This document shows, piece after piece, positions 46,139-56,344 of a DNA stretch of 62,405 bases. How positions within the stretch are numbered: position 1 is the first letter of the stretch; each line of letters begins with the position of its first letter. Origin of the DNA: Alcanivoracaceae bacterium (GTDB taxonomy: Bacteria; Pseudomonadota; Gammaproteobacteria; Pseudomonadales; Alcanivoracaceae). A program made the position numbers and the translations under genes. A model generated the notes under the pieces. That model ran no database searches, was not told the DNA's origin, and was given only the letters and a program-made list of their open reading frames with translations. Location: positions 9,257 to 71,661 of the forward strand of contig DAHVSB010000003.1 in the NCBI GenBank assembly GCA_027324795.1, given 5' to 3'.

Positions 46139-47425
46139 ATGCTAGCAGGGAAAAAAGTTCGCAAGGTAGCCGTGATTGGCGGTAACCGTATTCCGTTCGC
46201 CCGTAGTAATACTGCTTACTCTACAGCCTCTAACCAAGAAATGCTTACCGCAGCACTACAAGGCCTAGTGCAACGCTTTAACTTGAAAGGCGAGCGTTTG
46301 GGTGAGGTAGCTGCCGGCGCTGTAATGAAGCACTCGCGTGATTTTAACTTGGTGCGTGAGAGCGTGATTGATTCTGGTTTAGCACCAGAAACCCCTGCTT
46401 ACGATTTACAGCAAGCCTGCGGCACTGGCTTAGAAGCGGCCATTCTCGTAGCTAACAAGATTGCTTTAGGCCAGATCGAAGTAGGTATTGCGGGTGGTGT
46501 GGACACTACCTCTGATGCTCCCCTTGGTGTTAATGAAGAAAAGCGCAAAGTATTTATGGAGTTAAACCGCGCTCGCACCACTGGTGATAAAGCCAAGCTA
46601 GCTCTTAAATTATTAAATCCAAAGTGGATGATGCCAGATATTCCACAGAACGCAGAGCCGCGCACTGGTATGTCCATGGGTGAGCACGCTGCGGTGACAG
46701 CAGTGGAGTGGGGCGTAAGCCGCGAAGAGCAAGATGAGTTGGCATGGCGCTCACACCAAAACCTAGCCAAAGCCTACGAAGAGGGCTGGCAGAAAGATCT
46801 GATCACACCTTTCCGTGGTTTAGATCGCGATAATAACTTGCGCGCAGATTCCACCTTAGAGAAGCTCGCAACACTCAAGCCTGTGTTTGGTGGTGCAGGT
46901 GGCACCATGACAGCTGCAAACTCTACACCATTAACTGATGGCGCCTCTGCTGTGCTGCTGGCCTCTGAAGAGTGGGCTAAAGAGCGTGATTTACCAGTGT
47001 TGGCTTACCTGACGTTTGGTGAAGCAGCAGCGGTGGATTTTGTGCAAAAGCGCGAAGGTTTATTGATGGCACCTGCTTATGCAGTGCCGCGCATGCTTGA
47101 AAAAGCAGGCATTACTTTACAGGATTTTGATTTTTACGAAATCCACGAAGCCTTTGCTTCCCAGGTGCTTGCCACATTAAAAGCATGGGAGAGCGAAGAG
47201 TTCTGCAAAGAGCGCTTAGGTTTAGATAAAGCGCTTGGTAGCATAGACCGCGACAAACTAAACGTTAAAGGTAGCTCTCTGGCAGCGGGGCATCCTTTCG
47301 CTGCCACAGGCGGGCGTATTATTGCCAATGCCGCCAAGCTTCTTAATGAAAAAGGAAGTGGCCGTTGTTTAATTTCTATCTGTGCCGCAGGGGGACAAGG
47401 CGTTGTGGCAATTTTAGAAAAGTAG
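46139..47425 (+). CDS. fadI: Acetyl-CoA C-acyltransferase (thiolase, FadI/FadA2 type)
   Basis: A 428-residue thiolase that cleaves 3-ketoacyl-CoA or runs in reverse. The nucleophilic cysteine is C94 in QQACGTGLEA; the C-terminal GHPFAATGGR histidine and CAAGGQG cysteine complete the active site. The extended length and IPFARSNTAY start match the FadI/trifunctional-beta and mycobacterial FadA2 branch. GGAG precedes the ATG. It is encoded divergently from fabG4, as Rv0243 is from Rv0242c. Confidence 0.92.
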   Translation: MLAGKKVRKVAVIGGNRIPFARSNTAYSTASNQEMLTAALQGLVQRFNLKGERLGEVAAGAVMKHSRDFNLVRESVIDSGLAPETPAYDLQQACGTGLEAAILVANKIALGQIEVGIAGGVDTTSDAPLGVNEEKRKVFMELNRARTTGDKAKLALKLLNPKWMMPDIPQNAEPRTGMSMGEHAAVTAVEWGVSREEQDELAWRSHQNLAKAYEEGWQKDLITPFRGLDRDNNLRADSTLEKLATLKPVFGGAGGTMTAANSTPLTDGASAVLLASEEWAKERDLPVLAYLTFGEAAAVDFVQKREGLLMAPAYAVPRMLEKAGITLQDFDFYEIHEAFASQVLATLKAWESEEFCKERLGLDKALGSIDRDKLNVKGSSLAAGHPFAATGGRIIANAAKLLNEKGSGRCLISICAAGGQGVVAILEK

Positions 47426-47463
47426 TTTTATCTGATTACTTTTAATCGAAGTAATGAGGTAAA

Positions 47464-47501
47464 AGCCGGGCCAAGGTCAAAAGCGTTGGTCCGGTTTTTT
47501 T
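47464..47501 (+). terminator. Intrinsic terminator after the thiolase gene
   Basis: AGCCGGGCCAA (47464-47474) pairs with TTGGTCCGGTT (47486-47496) including two G-T pairs, followed by a seven-base T-run. The T-run leads into GTGCCTG. Confidence 0.9.
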
Positions 47502-47516
47502 GTGCCTGCTTACTAC

Positions 47517-47870
47517 TTAAAAAAACCAGAAGGGTATCGTCATTAGGCCTAACAACAGGGTGATGCCGATACAGGTTAATATAAACCGAAACGGATGGGC
47601 TTTAATCATTTGCCACTGCGTGAGATGAGTGCCTTGTTGCTTTTGTAGGTTCCAATCCTGGCGGGCTTGCTCTGCTCTATGCTGCTGGTATTGGTGTAAT
47701 AAGGCGCTAGCCTCTTTTTGCTGGGCTTTGTTACGCAGCCAAATGCCACCTGGATTAAACCCCATAAAGCTTGGCGGCACCTCATAAAAATCAATTTGGT
47801 TGTCGACTAACAAGGCGCGCACTTGTTCAATTTCATCAGCGGGGGCATAGCGAAAACTAAGTAACAGCAT
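47517..47870 (-). CDS. DUF6164 family small membrane protein
   Basis: A 117-residue protein with a soluble DUF2007/DUF6164-like N-terminal domain (residues 1-62, including VDNQIDFYEVPPSFMGFNPGG) and a C-terminal transmembrane helix (about 93-115). The function is unknown. It starts ten bases after the TetR gene stop, so the two are likely co-transcribed. Confidence 0.75.
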   Translation of the reverse strand: MLLLSFRYAPADEIEQVRALLVDNQIDFYEVPPSFMGFNPGGIWLRNKAQQKEASALLHQYQQHRAEQARQDWNLQKQQGTHLTQWQMIKAHPFRFILTCIGITLLLGLMTIPFWFF

Positions 47871-47880
47871 AAATTTCTCG

Positions 47881-48486
47881 TTATGGATGTAAGTAGCTAG
47901 ACAGCATAGCAGCAGCTTCTTGGCTCACGCTGCTCATGTCTTTGCTGGTGCCATAAATGCCATCTAGCATGAAACGACATAGACCATGCAGCATACCCCA
48001 AGTTGCTTGTGCTACGCGTAAGGGCTGTTTAGTGTGCTCAGGGTTAATGGTATCAAGCAGCGCGTGCATTCGTTCCGCATAAGCACGAAAGCTGTCGTGG
48101 GCAGTGGATTTAAGGGAAGAGGTGGGCTCCATTCGTTGCCAAATGGCGCGTCCAAACATCAGTTCATAGCGTGCTGGGTGTTCGATGGCAAAGCTAAGAT
48201 AACCTTCAACTAAGTCTATTAAGTACTCATCAAGGTTGGTCTTGGCGGCCCAGGGTATATCTTGCATTAAGTAATTGAGCTGATGGAAACCTTCCTCTGC
48301 TAAAGCGCAAAGCAACGCATTTTTGTTAGCAAAATGGTGATAAGCTGCAGTGCGCGAAACCCCTAAAGCTTCTCCAAGCTTACGCAAACTGAGCCCCTCC
48401 ACGCCATCGCGTTTAAGGATAATATTGGCTTCTTTTAGTAAAGCGTCGTAGAGATTGCCGTGGTGGTAGGGTTGTTTGTTGTTCAT
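47881..48486 (-). CDS. TetR family regulator, probable repressor of fadH
   Basis: A 201-residue TetR protein with the helix-turn-helix at about 12-60 (LYDALLKEANIILKRDG, LSLRKLGEALGVSRTAAYHHF) and a helical ligand domain with a WHG-type C-terminal region. It is transcribed divergently from fadH, and a 13-bp-arm inverted repeat lies in the 84-base gap over the fadH promoter. I infer that it represses fadH and itself until an acyl-CoA or similar ligand binds. Confidence 0.88.
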   Translation of the reverse strand: MNNKQPYHHGNLYDALLKEANIILKRDGVEGLSLRKLGEALGVSRTAAYHHFANKNALLCALAEEGFHQLNYLMQDIPWAAKTNLDEYLIDLVEGYLSFAIEHPARYELMFGRAIWQRMEPTSSLKSTAHDSFRAYAERMHALLDTINPEHTKQPLRVAQATWGMLHGLCRFMLDGIYGTSKDMSSVSQEAAAMLSSYLHP

Positions 48487-48504
48487 AACTGCGCCTTTTG
48501 AGTC

Positions 48505-48540
48505 TTGACAGTGTTAAGATACAACCCTATCTTAGCGCTG
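48505..48540 (+). promoter_or_regulatory. fadH promoter overlapped by a TetR-type operator
   Basis: TTGACA (48505-48510) and TATCTT (48528-48533) are 17 bases apart, a near-consensus sigma-70 promoter. An inverted repeat with arms CAGTGTTAAGATA (48509-48521) and TATCTTAGCGCTG (48528-48540), matching at 11 of 13 positions with a six-base spacer, covers the end of the -35, the spacer and the -10. This is where a repressor would block RNA polymerase. Confidence 0.75.
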
Positions 48541-48543
48541 TAA

Positions 48544-51055
<2,512 letters not shown>

Positions 51056-51059
<4 letters not shown>

Positions 51060-51385
51060 TGGCCACATTGCCTGTGGTATTCCTGAACCACATTGGCGAT
51101 GGAGCGATCTAGCATATCTACCCACACACGGTATTCTAAACCGTCTGCGGAAGTGAGCACCGCAAAATCCCTTTCTGATAGGGGAGCACTGCTGTGCATC
51201 CGCGTGCCGCTGTTAGGTGGTTTTTTGTTGCTTAGTTTGAGTAACGTCATACCTGCAGAAGTTTTGAGCATAAAGAAATCGCATTCGGTGTCTTGATTCA
51301 CCACTAATCCATTCGTCTTTGCAATTGCGTGCGTGCACAAAAAACTTAGTAAAAGGGTCGCACAAAATTGAATTGCCCAATGCAT
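51056..51385 (-). CDS. Small secreted hypothetical protein
   Basis: A 109-residue protein with a signal peptide (residues 1-22, cleavage likely after AIA). The mature part has two cysteines (in ECDFF and RQCGH) that could form a disulfide in the periplasm. No family is recognised. It is convergent with the fadH-linked membrane protein gene. Confidence 0.6.
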
Positions 51386-51441
51386 GATGTTATTCCTATT
51401 TTTTTATTGTTTTCATTACCTTACCAGATAAACCATAGTTT

Positions 51442-51460
51442 AGCGGGATCTGGTCCCGCT
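51442..51460. other. Short hairpin upstream of the secreted protein gene
   Basis: AGCGGGA (51442-51448) pairs with TCCCGCT (51454-51460) around TCTGG, in the 126-base gap between two minus-strand genes. It could end the MliC-like transcript, but no U-tract follows on the minus strand. Confidence 0.4.
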
Positions 51461-51511
51461 TATTTAGACGGTTGAACGTAGTGATTTGGCTTTAGGGTCA
51501 AAGCATGCGGT

Positions 51512-51856
51512 TTATTCCGGGGAATCCACAGCCACTATGCAAAGCTGCGTGTCATCATTGATGCCAAAAGCTCCTTCGCCACCTTTGACATGCCACTCGA
51601 CCCCTTCGTCGCTAACGTAACGCGCGCCAGAAGCAGAGATGGCTTGTACCATCAGATACTGGTGTTCGTCTGTGCTAACCACTGCGGTGTCGCCAGCATA
51701 GGTGACCTCAATGGTGCTGTCATCTTCGCATTGGTAGATTTCTGTACGCGGCGCCTCAAATGAGAGCGAAGAAGTGTCCTCCTGCGCAGCGGGTGGTTCT
51801 TTATCGCAGGCAACAAGAGCAAAGGAAAGGGCGAGAAGGAGTAATAGTTTGTGCAT
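51512..51856 (-). CDS. MliC family lipoprotein (C-type lysozyme inhibitor-like)
   Basis: A 114-residue lipoprotein: the signal ends at LVAC, and the Met at 51856 is chosen because it gives this signal; the frame opens 25 codons earlier with no function apparent. The mature domain starts YQCEDDSTIEVTYAGDTAVV and contains SASGARYVSDEGVEWHVKGGEGAF, matching the MliC pattern (SASGARY, then W-x-K-G) and two cysteines placed for a disulfide. MliC proteins inhibit lysozyme at the cell surface; the active loop is plausible here but not tested. Confidence 0.78.
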   Translation of the reverse strand: MHKLLLLLALSFALVACDKEPPAAQEDTSSLSFEAPRTEIYQCEDDSTIEVTYAGDTAVVSTDEHQYLMVQAISASGARYVSDEGVEWHVKGGEGAFGINDDTQLCIVAVDSPE

Positions 51857-51966
51857 TGTATTGTTCCAGTGAGTGAGAAATTCTTTAACAAAATAGCACA
51901 GGAAAGAGTTTGTTGTTGCAAAAAATAGCAAATGTGGCGGCAGTGCTGAGCTGCCGCCACAGAGGC

Positions 51967-53172
51967 TTAGCGTAGCTCCTGAGAGCTGAGTCCGAGTATA
52001 CGGCGAGCAATAATAAGCTGTTGTATTTGCTGGGTCCCCTCAAAAATATCAAGAATTTTTGAATCGCGGGCCCACTTCTCTAGCAACTCCTCTTCTGTGT
52101 AGCCAAGGGTGCCAGCGAGCTCTGCGCAGCGAAGCGTGATGTAATTACCTACTCGGCCTGCTTTGGCTTTGGAAATAGAAGCTTGGACTGAGTTAGCTTG
52201 TCGGTTATCTGCCATCCAAGCAGCTTTTAAAACCAACCAATAGGCTGCCTCCAGTTCGGCTTCCATGGTGTAAATTTCAGCTTCCACCGCACTCACTGTG
52301 TCCACGGGGGCTTGGTAGTCCAAAGTAATATGGTCAGCAAGCAGTTCGCGTAAACGTTCTAGTGAGGCGCGGGCACAACCCACAGCCATGGCGGCGACGA
52401 GGGGGCGAGTGTTGTCAAAGGTCTCCATGACCCCAGCAAACCCTTTTTTAACATTAACTTCGGGGCTGCCGAGTAGATTTTCTGCAGGTACGCGGCAGTC
52501 AGTAAAGGTAATGGCGGCAGTGTCTGAGGCGCGGATGCCGAGTTTCTTCTCGAGACGTACCAACTCCATCCCAGGTGTGCCCCAAGGCACCACAAAAGAT
52601 TTAATGGCTGCGCGCCCGAGTTTGGGATCAACGCTAGCCCACACCACGACGCTATCAGCGCGCTCACCGGAGGTGACAAAGATTTTTTCGCCATTAAGCA
52701 CATAATGGTCGCCATCTTGAATAGCGGTGGTGCGAATAGCGGCAGAGTCTGAGCCACAGCCAGGCTCAGTAATTGCCATGGCAGCCCAAGTGCCTTTGAA
52801 GCGCTCTAGTTGCTCGTCGTTTGCGACGGCAGCAATAGCGGCGTTACCTAATCCTTGGCGGGGCATGGCGAGCAGAAAACCGACATCGCCATAACAGAGC
52901 TCCATCACACCGAGGCAAGTGCTCATGTTGGCGCCGTTAATTACTTGTTCTTCATTGTCACTTTTTCCCTTGCTGGCTTGGGTAGCGCCTGCACTGTTGC
53001 TGGGGTCGCCCTCATTAAAGCCGTCGAGGACAGCAGCGAGCATTTCTAGTTCCTTTGCCTCTTGGTGTTCGGCGCGGTCGTATTTCCGTGAGATAGGGCG
53101 GTATACGTTCAACGCTACTTGACGGGCGTTGTTAATAATTGGCTTAAACTTATTAGGTAAATCGATGTTCAT
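51967..53172 (-). CDS. Acyl-CoA dehydrogenase (catalytic-type subunit)
   Basis: A 401-residue flavoprotein that oxidises acyl-CoA to trans-2-enoyl-CoA. The middle domain has AMAITEPGCGSDSAAIRTTA and LNGEKIFVTSGERAD, and the C-terminal helical domain ends with DIFEGTQQIQQLI, which carries the catalytic glutamate in the EGT motif. AAGGA precedes the ATG. The second dehydrogenase gene is 39 bases upstream on the same strand, so the two are likely one operon. Confidence 0.92.
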   Translation of the reverse strand: MNIDLPNKFKPIINNARQVALNVYRPISRKYDRAEHQEAKELEMLAAVLDGFNEGDPSNSAGATQASKGKSDNEEQVINGANMSTCLGVMELCYGDVGFLLAMPRQGLGNAAIAAVANDEQLERFKGTWAAMAITEPGCGSDSAAIRTTAIQDGDHYVLNGEKIFVTSGERADSVVVWASVDPKLGRAAIKSFVVPWGTPGMELVRLEKKLGIRASDTAAITFTDCRVPAENLLGSPEVNVKKGFAGVMETFDNTRPLVAAMAVGCARASLERLRELLADHITLDYQAPVDTVSAVEAEIYTMEAELEAAYWLVLKAAWMADNRQANSVQASISKAKAGRVGNYITLRCAELAGTLGYTEEELLEKWARDSKILDIFEGTQQIQQLIIARRILGLSSQELR

Positions 53173-53211
53173 GGGATAATCCTTTTTTGCACAAGTGGAA
53201 AGGTAAAGGGC

Positions 53212-54513
53212 TTACAGATGTAAGCCGCCAAATGCCACGCCTATAGCACGTAGGTCGCGGTACCAGCGTTCCACTGGGAATTCTTTGGTGTAACCATGCC
53301 CGCCAAGTAATTGCACACCATTGGTGCCCACTTCCATGGCTTTTGTTTTGCACAATGTGCGTGCTAAATAAGCCTCTCGCTGGAAGCTTTTGCCTTGAGC
53401 GGCACGGCTAACAGCACGCCAAGTAAGGATGCGCATGCTATCAATTTCAATGGCCATATCGGCAATCATAAAAGCTACCGCTTGGCGGTGGCTAATGGGC
53501 TCGCCAAAAGCTTCACGTTCATTCGCATAGGGGATTACATAGTCGAGCACGGCTTGGCTAGTGCCCACAGCCAGTGCGCACCAAGCTAAGGTGCCAAGGT
53601 CGATGAAGGCTTGATAGTCAAAGTTTTCATCGCCAAGCACTTGGTCTTTTGAAACGCGCACTTGGTGTAAGTGAAGGGGGCGGGTGTCGGCTGCAAGCAG
53701 GCCCATGGCCGGGTCTTCACCAATAGTAAGGCCCTCGGAGCCTCCTTCGATAATAAAGACTTTGGGGCCAGCATCGGTTTGAGCTGCCACCAGAAACAGC
53801 TCAGCGTCTTTGGCAAGAGGGACTAAAGATTTAGTGCCATTTAGCACATAGGTATCCCCCTCGAGCACAGCAGTGGTGCTGAGTTGACGGGGATTAAACA
53901 AGGGTGTGGGCTCGGCCACAGCCACTGTGGCCACGGGTGGTTTTTCATCCACGAAAGCAGGGAGATAGGTGCCTTGCTGTTCGCCTGTTCCCCAACGGGT
54001 TAGTGCATTGGCTACGCTGAGAGGGGCAAGAATGGCCACCGCTTGACCCATATCACCATGTGCTAAATCTTCAGCCACTAGCATGGAAGTTACAGTTGTG
54101 CTTTCTGTGGCTACGCCGCCAAATGCTTCTGGTACTGCAAATAGATTGAGCCCTAAATCTTGTACCACCGCGAGTGTATCGGCAGAAACTGCGCCGGCTT
54201 CTTCTGCTTTTTCTGCTTGCTCGCGTAGGACTTCTTTGGCGAAGGCTTGTACGGATTCACGTACCATTTGCTGCTCTTCAGTAACATTTAAGTCGAAAAG
54301 CTGCGTGGTTTCGCCGGGTAGGTGCACAGGCTTGCTGCCTTTTCTAGCAGGTGTAAAAGCGCGAGCTGTGGTGCTGATTGCTTGGAAACCGGTTTTGGTT
54401 AGGCGATAGGCCAATTGTTCTGTGATTTTTCTTAAGCCTACTTTATCGAGGAAAGTAGAACTTGCGAGTTTATTTAAAGTAAACAGGGCGATGCCCACGG
54501 GATCTTTTTGCAT
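53212..54513 (-). CDS. Acyl-CoA dehydrogenase-like subunit lacking the EGT glutamate
   Basis: A 433-residue paralogue. About 75 extra N-terminal residues precede the ACAD N-domain (from about LNVTEEQQMVRESVQAF). The middle domain reads VAVAEPTPLFNPRQLSTTA, with the usual flavin-contact residues partly changed. The protein stops soon after the GGHGYTKEFPVERWYRDLRAIG segment with VAFGGLHL, where active enzymes have YEGTxxIQ. The catalytic base is thus missing. It may pair with the next gene product as a heteromer, as some mycobacterial FadE pairs do, or be a regulatory homologue. Confidence 0.85.
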   Translation of the reverse strand: MQKDPVGIALFTLNKLASSTFLDKVGLRKITEQLAYRLTKTGFQAISTTARAFTPARKGSKPVHLPGETTQLFDLNVTEEQQMVRESVQAFAKEVLREQAEKAEEAGAVSADTLAVVQDLGLNLFAVPEAFGGVATESTTVTSMLVAEDLAHGDMGQAVAILAPLSVANALTRWGTGEQQGTYLPAFVDEKPPVATVAVAEPTPLFNPRQLSTTAVLEGDTYVLNGTKSLVPLAKDAELFLVAAQTDAGPKVFIIEGGSEGLTIGEDPAMGLLAADTRPLHLHQVRVSKDQVLGDENFDYQAFIDLGTLAWCALAVGTSQAVLDYVIPYANEREAFGEPISHRQAVAFMIADMAIEIDSMRILTWRAVSRAAQGKSFQREAYLARTLCKTKAMEVGTNGVQLLGGHGYTKEFPVERWYRDLRAIGVAFGGLHL

Positions 54514-54643
54514 ATCTTATATTCACTTTTGATGAGTGGAAGAGATGCATTGAGTATGGCGGCTTAGTTTTTTGCTGCATAGACACTAATGCCTAGAGGA
54601 TATGGCGCAATGGTAAAGCAAGGTAGGTTAAAAGCCCGGAAAT

Positions 54644-54669
54644 AAAAAAGCAGCCCTATGAAGGGCTGC
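54644..54669 (-). terminator. Intrinsic terminator after the OmpA-family gene
   Basis: On the minus strand GCAGCCC/GGGCTGC (54650-54669) forms a stem with a six-base loop, followed by six T. It lies 29 bases past the stop. Confidence 0.9.
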
Positions 54670-54697
54670 TTTCTTGTAGCGTGATTAACTAAGAGAC

Positions 54698-55849
54698 TTA
54701 GTTTTTAAACAACGCTTCTTCTGCAGTGGCGCGCAAAATAACTTCTACGCGACGGTTCTGTGCACGGCCTTCTGCGGTGCTGTTGTCAGCGATAGGCTCG
54801 TGTGGACCTTTACCGACTGTGCTAATACGATCAGCATCTACGCCGTAGCGCTCAACAAGAGCATCCTTAACAGCTGCTGCGCGCTGAGAAGAAAGCTTCT
54901 CGTTAAATGCAACGCTACCAGTGCTGTCAGAGTGACCTTCTAGCTCTAGCTTAGCATCGGGGTACTGGGTGAGTAGCTTGTCGATTTGGGCTAATTGCTC
55001 GATGGACTCATCAGTGAGGTCAGCTTTGCTGAGCTCAAATTCAAGGTATAGGGTCTCACGAACGTCGCGCTCAAGAACTTTCTGGCAGCCATTTTCGTCA
55101 ACCAAGGCACCTGCTGGCGTATCTGGGCATTGATCTAAGTAGTCAGGAACGCCATCGCCATCGCTATCTAATGGGCAGCCTACGGAATCCACAGCTACAC
55201 CTGCTGGTGTGTCTGGGCACTGATCGATTTCATCAGGAACGCCATCGCCGTCGGAGTCAATGATTTCTGGCTCTTTTGGAGCAGCTGGCTTAGCACCGAA
55301 AGCTAAGTTAATGGCAGCGTAAATTTCACCATCCACGCGATCGTCGTAGTCAGTCCACATGGGGCGTGCACCAAGATCGAGTACCCACTGATCTAGGAAG
55401 CCGCGCTGCAGACCAAATTCAACACCCACTAGCGCTTCTTCATCACGGCCATTGCCGCCGCGGTGATCAAAGCGTACTTGACCAGCAGTCAAACCTGCAT
55501 ATGGCTCAAAGCCTAGGAAGTTGGTGTCATTAAAGTGGTAACGGGCAGAACCCAGTATAACGCCAACGTAGGTGCGATATGGGGTGTATTTGCCTTGGGT
55601 GTCATTGCGCTCCCACCACACCTGGCCTGACCAGTTTGGATGAAAACGAACACCTGCTTGGATGCCCGGTAGTGTTACTTCACGGAAACGGTTGTCACCG
55701 TGTTTATCAAACCAATACTCACTTACGTGAGCACCAAAATAGCTATAGGATTCTGGTACTTGATGCCCAGCATCAGCTGTGGCAACAGACCCAGTAAATA
55801 ATACTGCAGCCCCTAGCGCAGAGGAAAGCAGGAGACTTCTTGTCTTCAT
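54698..55849 (-). CDS. OmpA family outer-membrane protein with thrombospondin-3-type repeats
   Basis: A 383-residue protein: signal peptide (about 1-25, ATA-DAGH), an N-terminal eight-stranded-barrel-like domain (about 30-205), two calcium-binding TSP3-type repeats (DSDGDGVPD..DQCPDTPAGV/ALVD, about 214-266), and a peptidoglycan-binding OmpA domain (about 270-378, with LELEGHSDSTGS and NRRVEV). The Met at 55849 has AGGTG upstream and gives the signal. It links the outer membrane to the cell wall; the barrel could also be a receptor. Confidence 0.9.
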   Translation of the reverse strand: MKTRSLLLSSALGAAVLFTGSVATADAGHQVPESYSYFGAHVSEYWFDKHGDNRFREVTLPGIQAGVRFHPNWSGQVWWERNDTQGKYTPYRTYVGVILGSARYHFNDTNFLGFEPYAGLTAGQVRFDHRGGNGRDEEALVGVEFGLQRGFLDQWVLDLGARPMWTDYDDRVDGEIYAAINLAFGAKPAAPKEPEIIDSDGDGVPDEIDQCPDTPAGVAVDSVGCPLDSDGDGVPDYLDQCPDTPAGALVDENGCQKVLERDVRETLYLEFELSKADLTDESIEQLAQIDKLLTQYPDAKLELEGHSDSTGSVAFNEKLSSQRAAAVKDALVERYGVDADRISTVGKGPHEPIADNSTAEGRAQNRRVEVILRATAEEALFKN

Positions 55850-56344
55850 AATGACACCTGTCCGACTTTTGTTAGTAGAAAGCAACTTTTTTCTGTAATG
55901 GACCACCGCATATGTTTAGCAATGGCAGGTGCTTATTTAGCTAAGCATATTGCCAAGTATTCCATTACATAGGGGCTAATAATGTATTGTTAATTGCTTA
56001 ATTGCAATTGCTGCAAATTCACTATGCGTAAAATTAAATGCATTTTTAATAAAAACTATAGATTGTGAGGCGCTTTGCCTTAAATGAGGTGCATGTTTTT
56101 CGTATAAGCGGTATACTCCGCTGCCAGTTTGGCAACTTTGATTGTGCCAACCGTGTTATCGCCCAGCAGTGGTGATTTTCAGTCCCGTTTTCAGCCCTCC
56201 TTCCTTATCTAAGAGAGATACGGCTCGGGCTTCCGCGGGAAGCCTCACTATCGGTGTGTAGTCTTCATCCTTAAACGATGAAAAGTGAATCCGGTGTATC
56301 TATATATATGCGCCCAGCGTAGCTGTGGTGCTGCAAGGTGAAAA
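55850..56344. promoter_or_regulatory. Long divergent region and leader of the DEAD-box helicase gene
   Basis: A 495-base gene-free gap. A TATACT at 56112-56117 is a good -10 box but has no good -35. Downstream of it are two hairpins: GTTTGGCA near 56127 with TGCCAAC near 56145, and GGCTTCC/GGAAGCC (56228-56244). A leader of about 220 bases fits the cold-inducible leaders known for csdA/deaD genes. The half next to the OmpA-family gene is AT-rich and I assign nothing in it. Confidence 0.5.
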
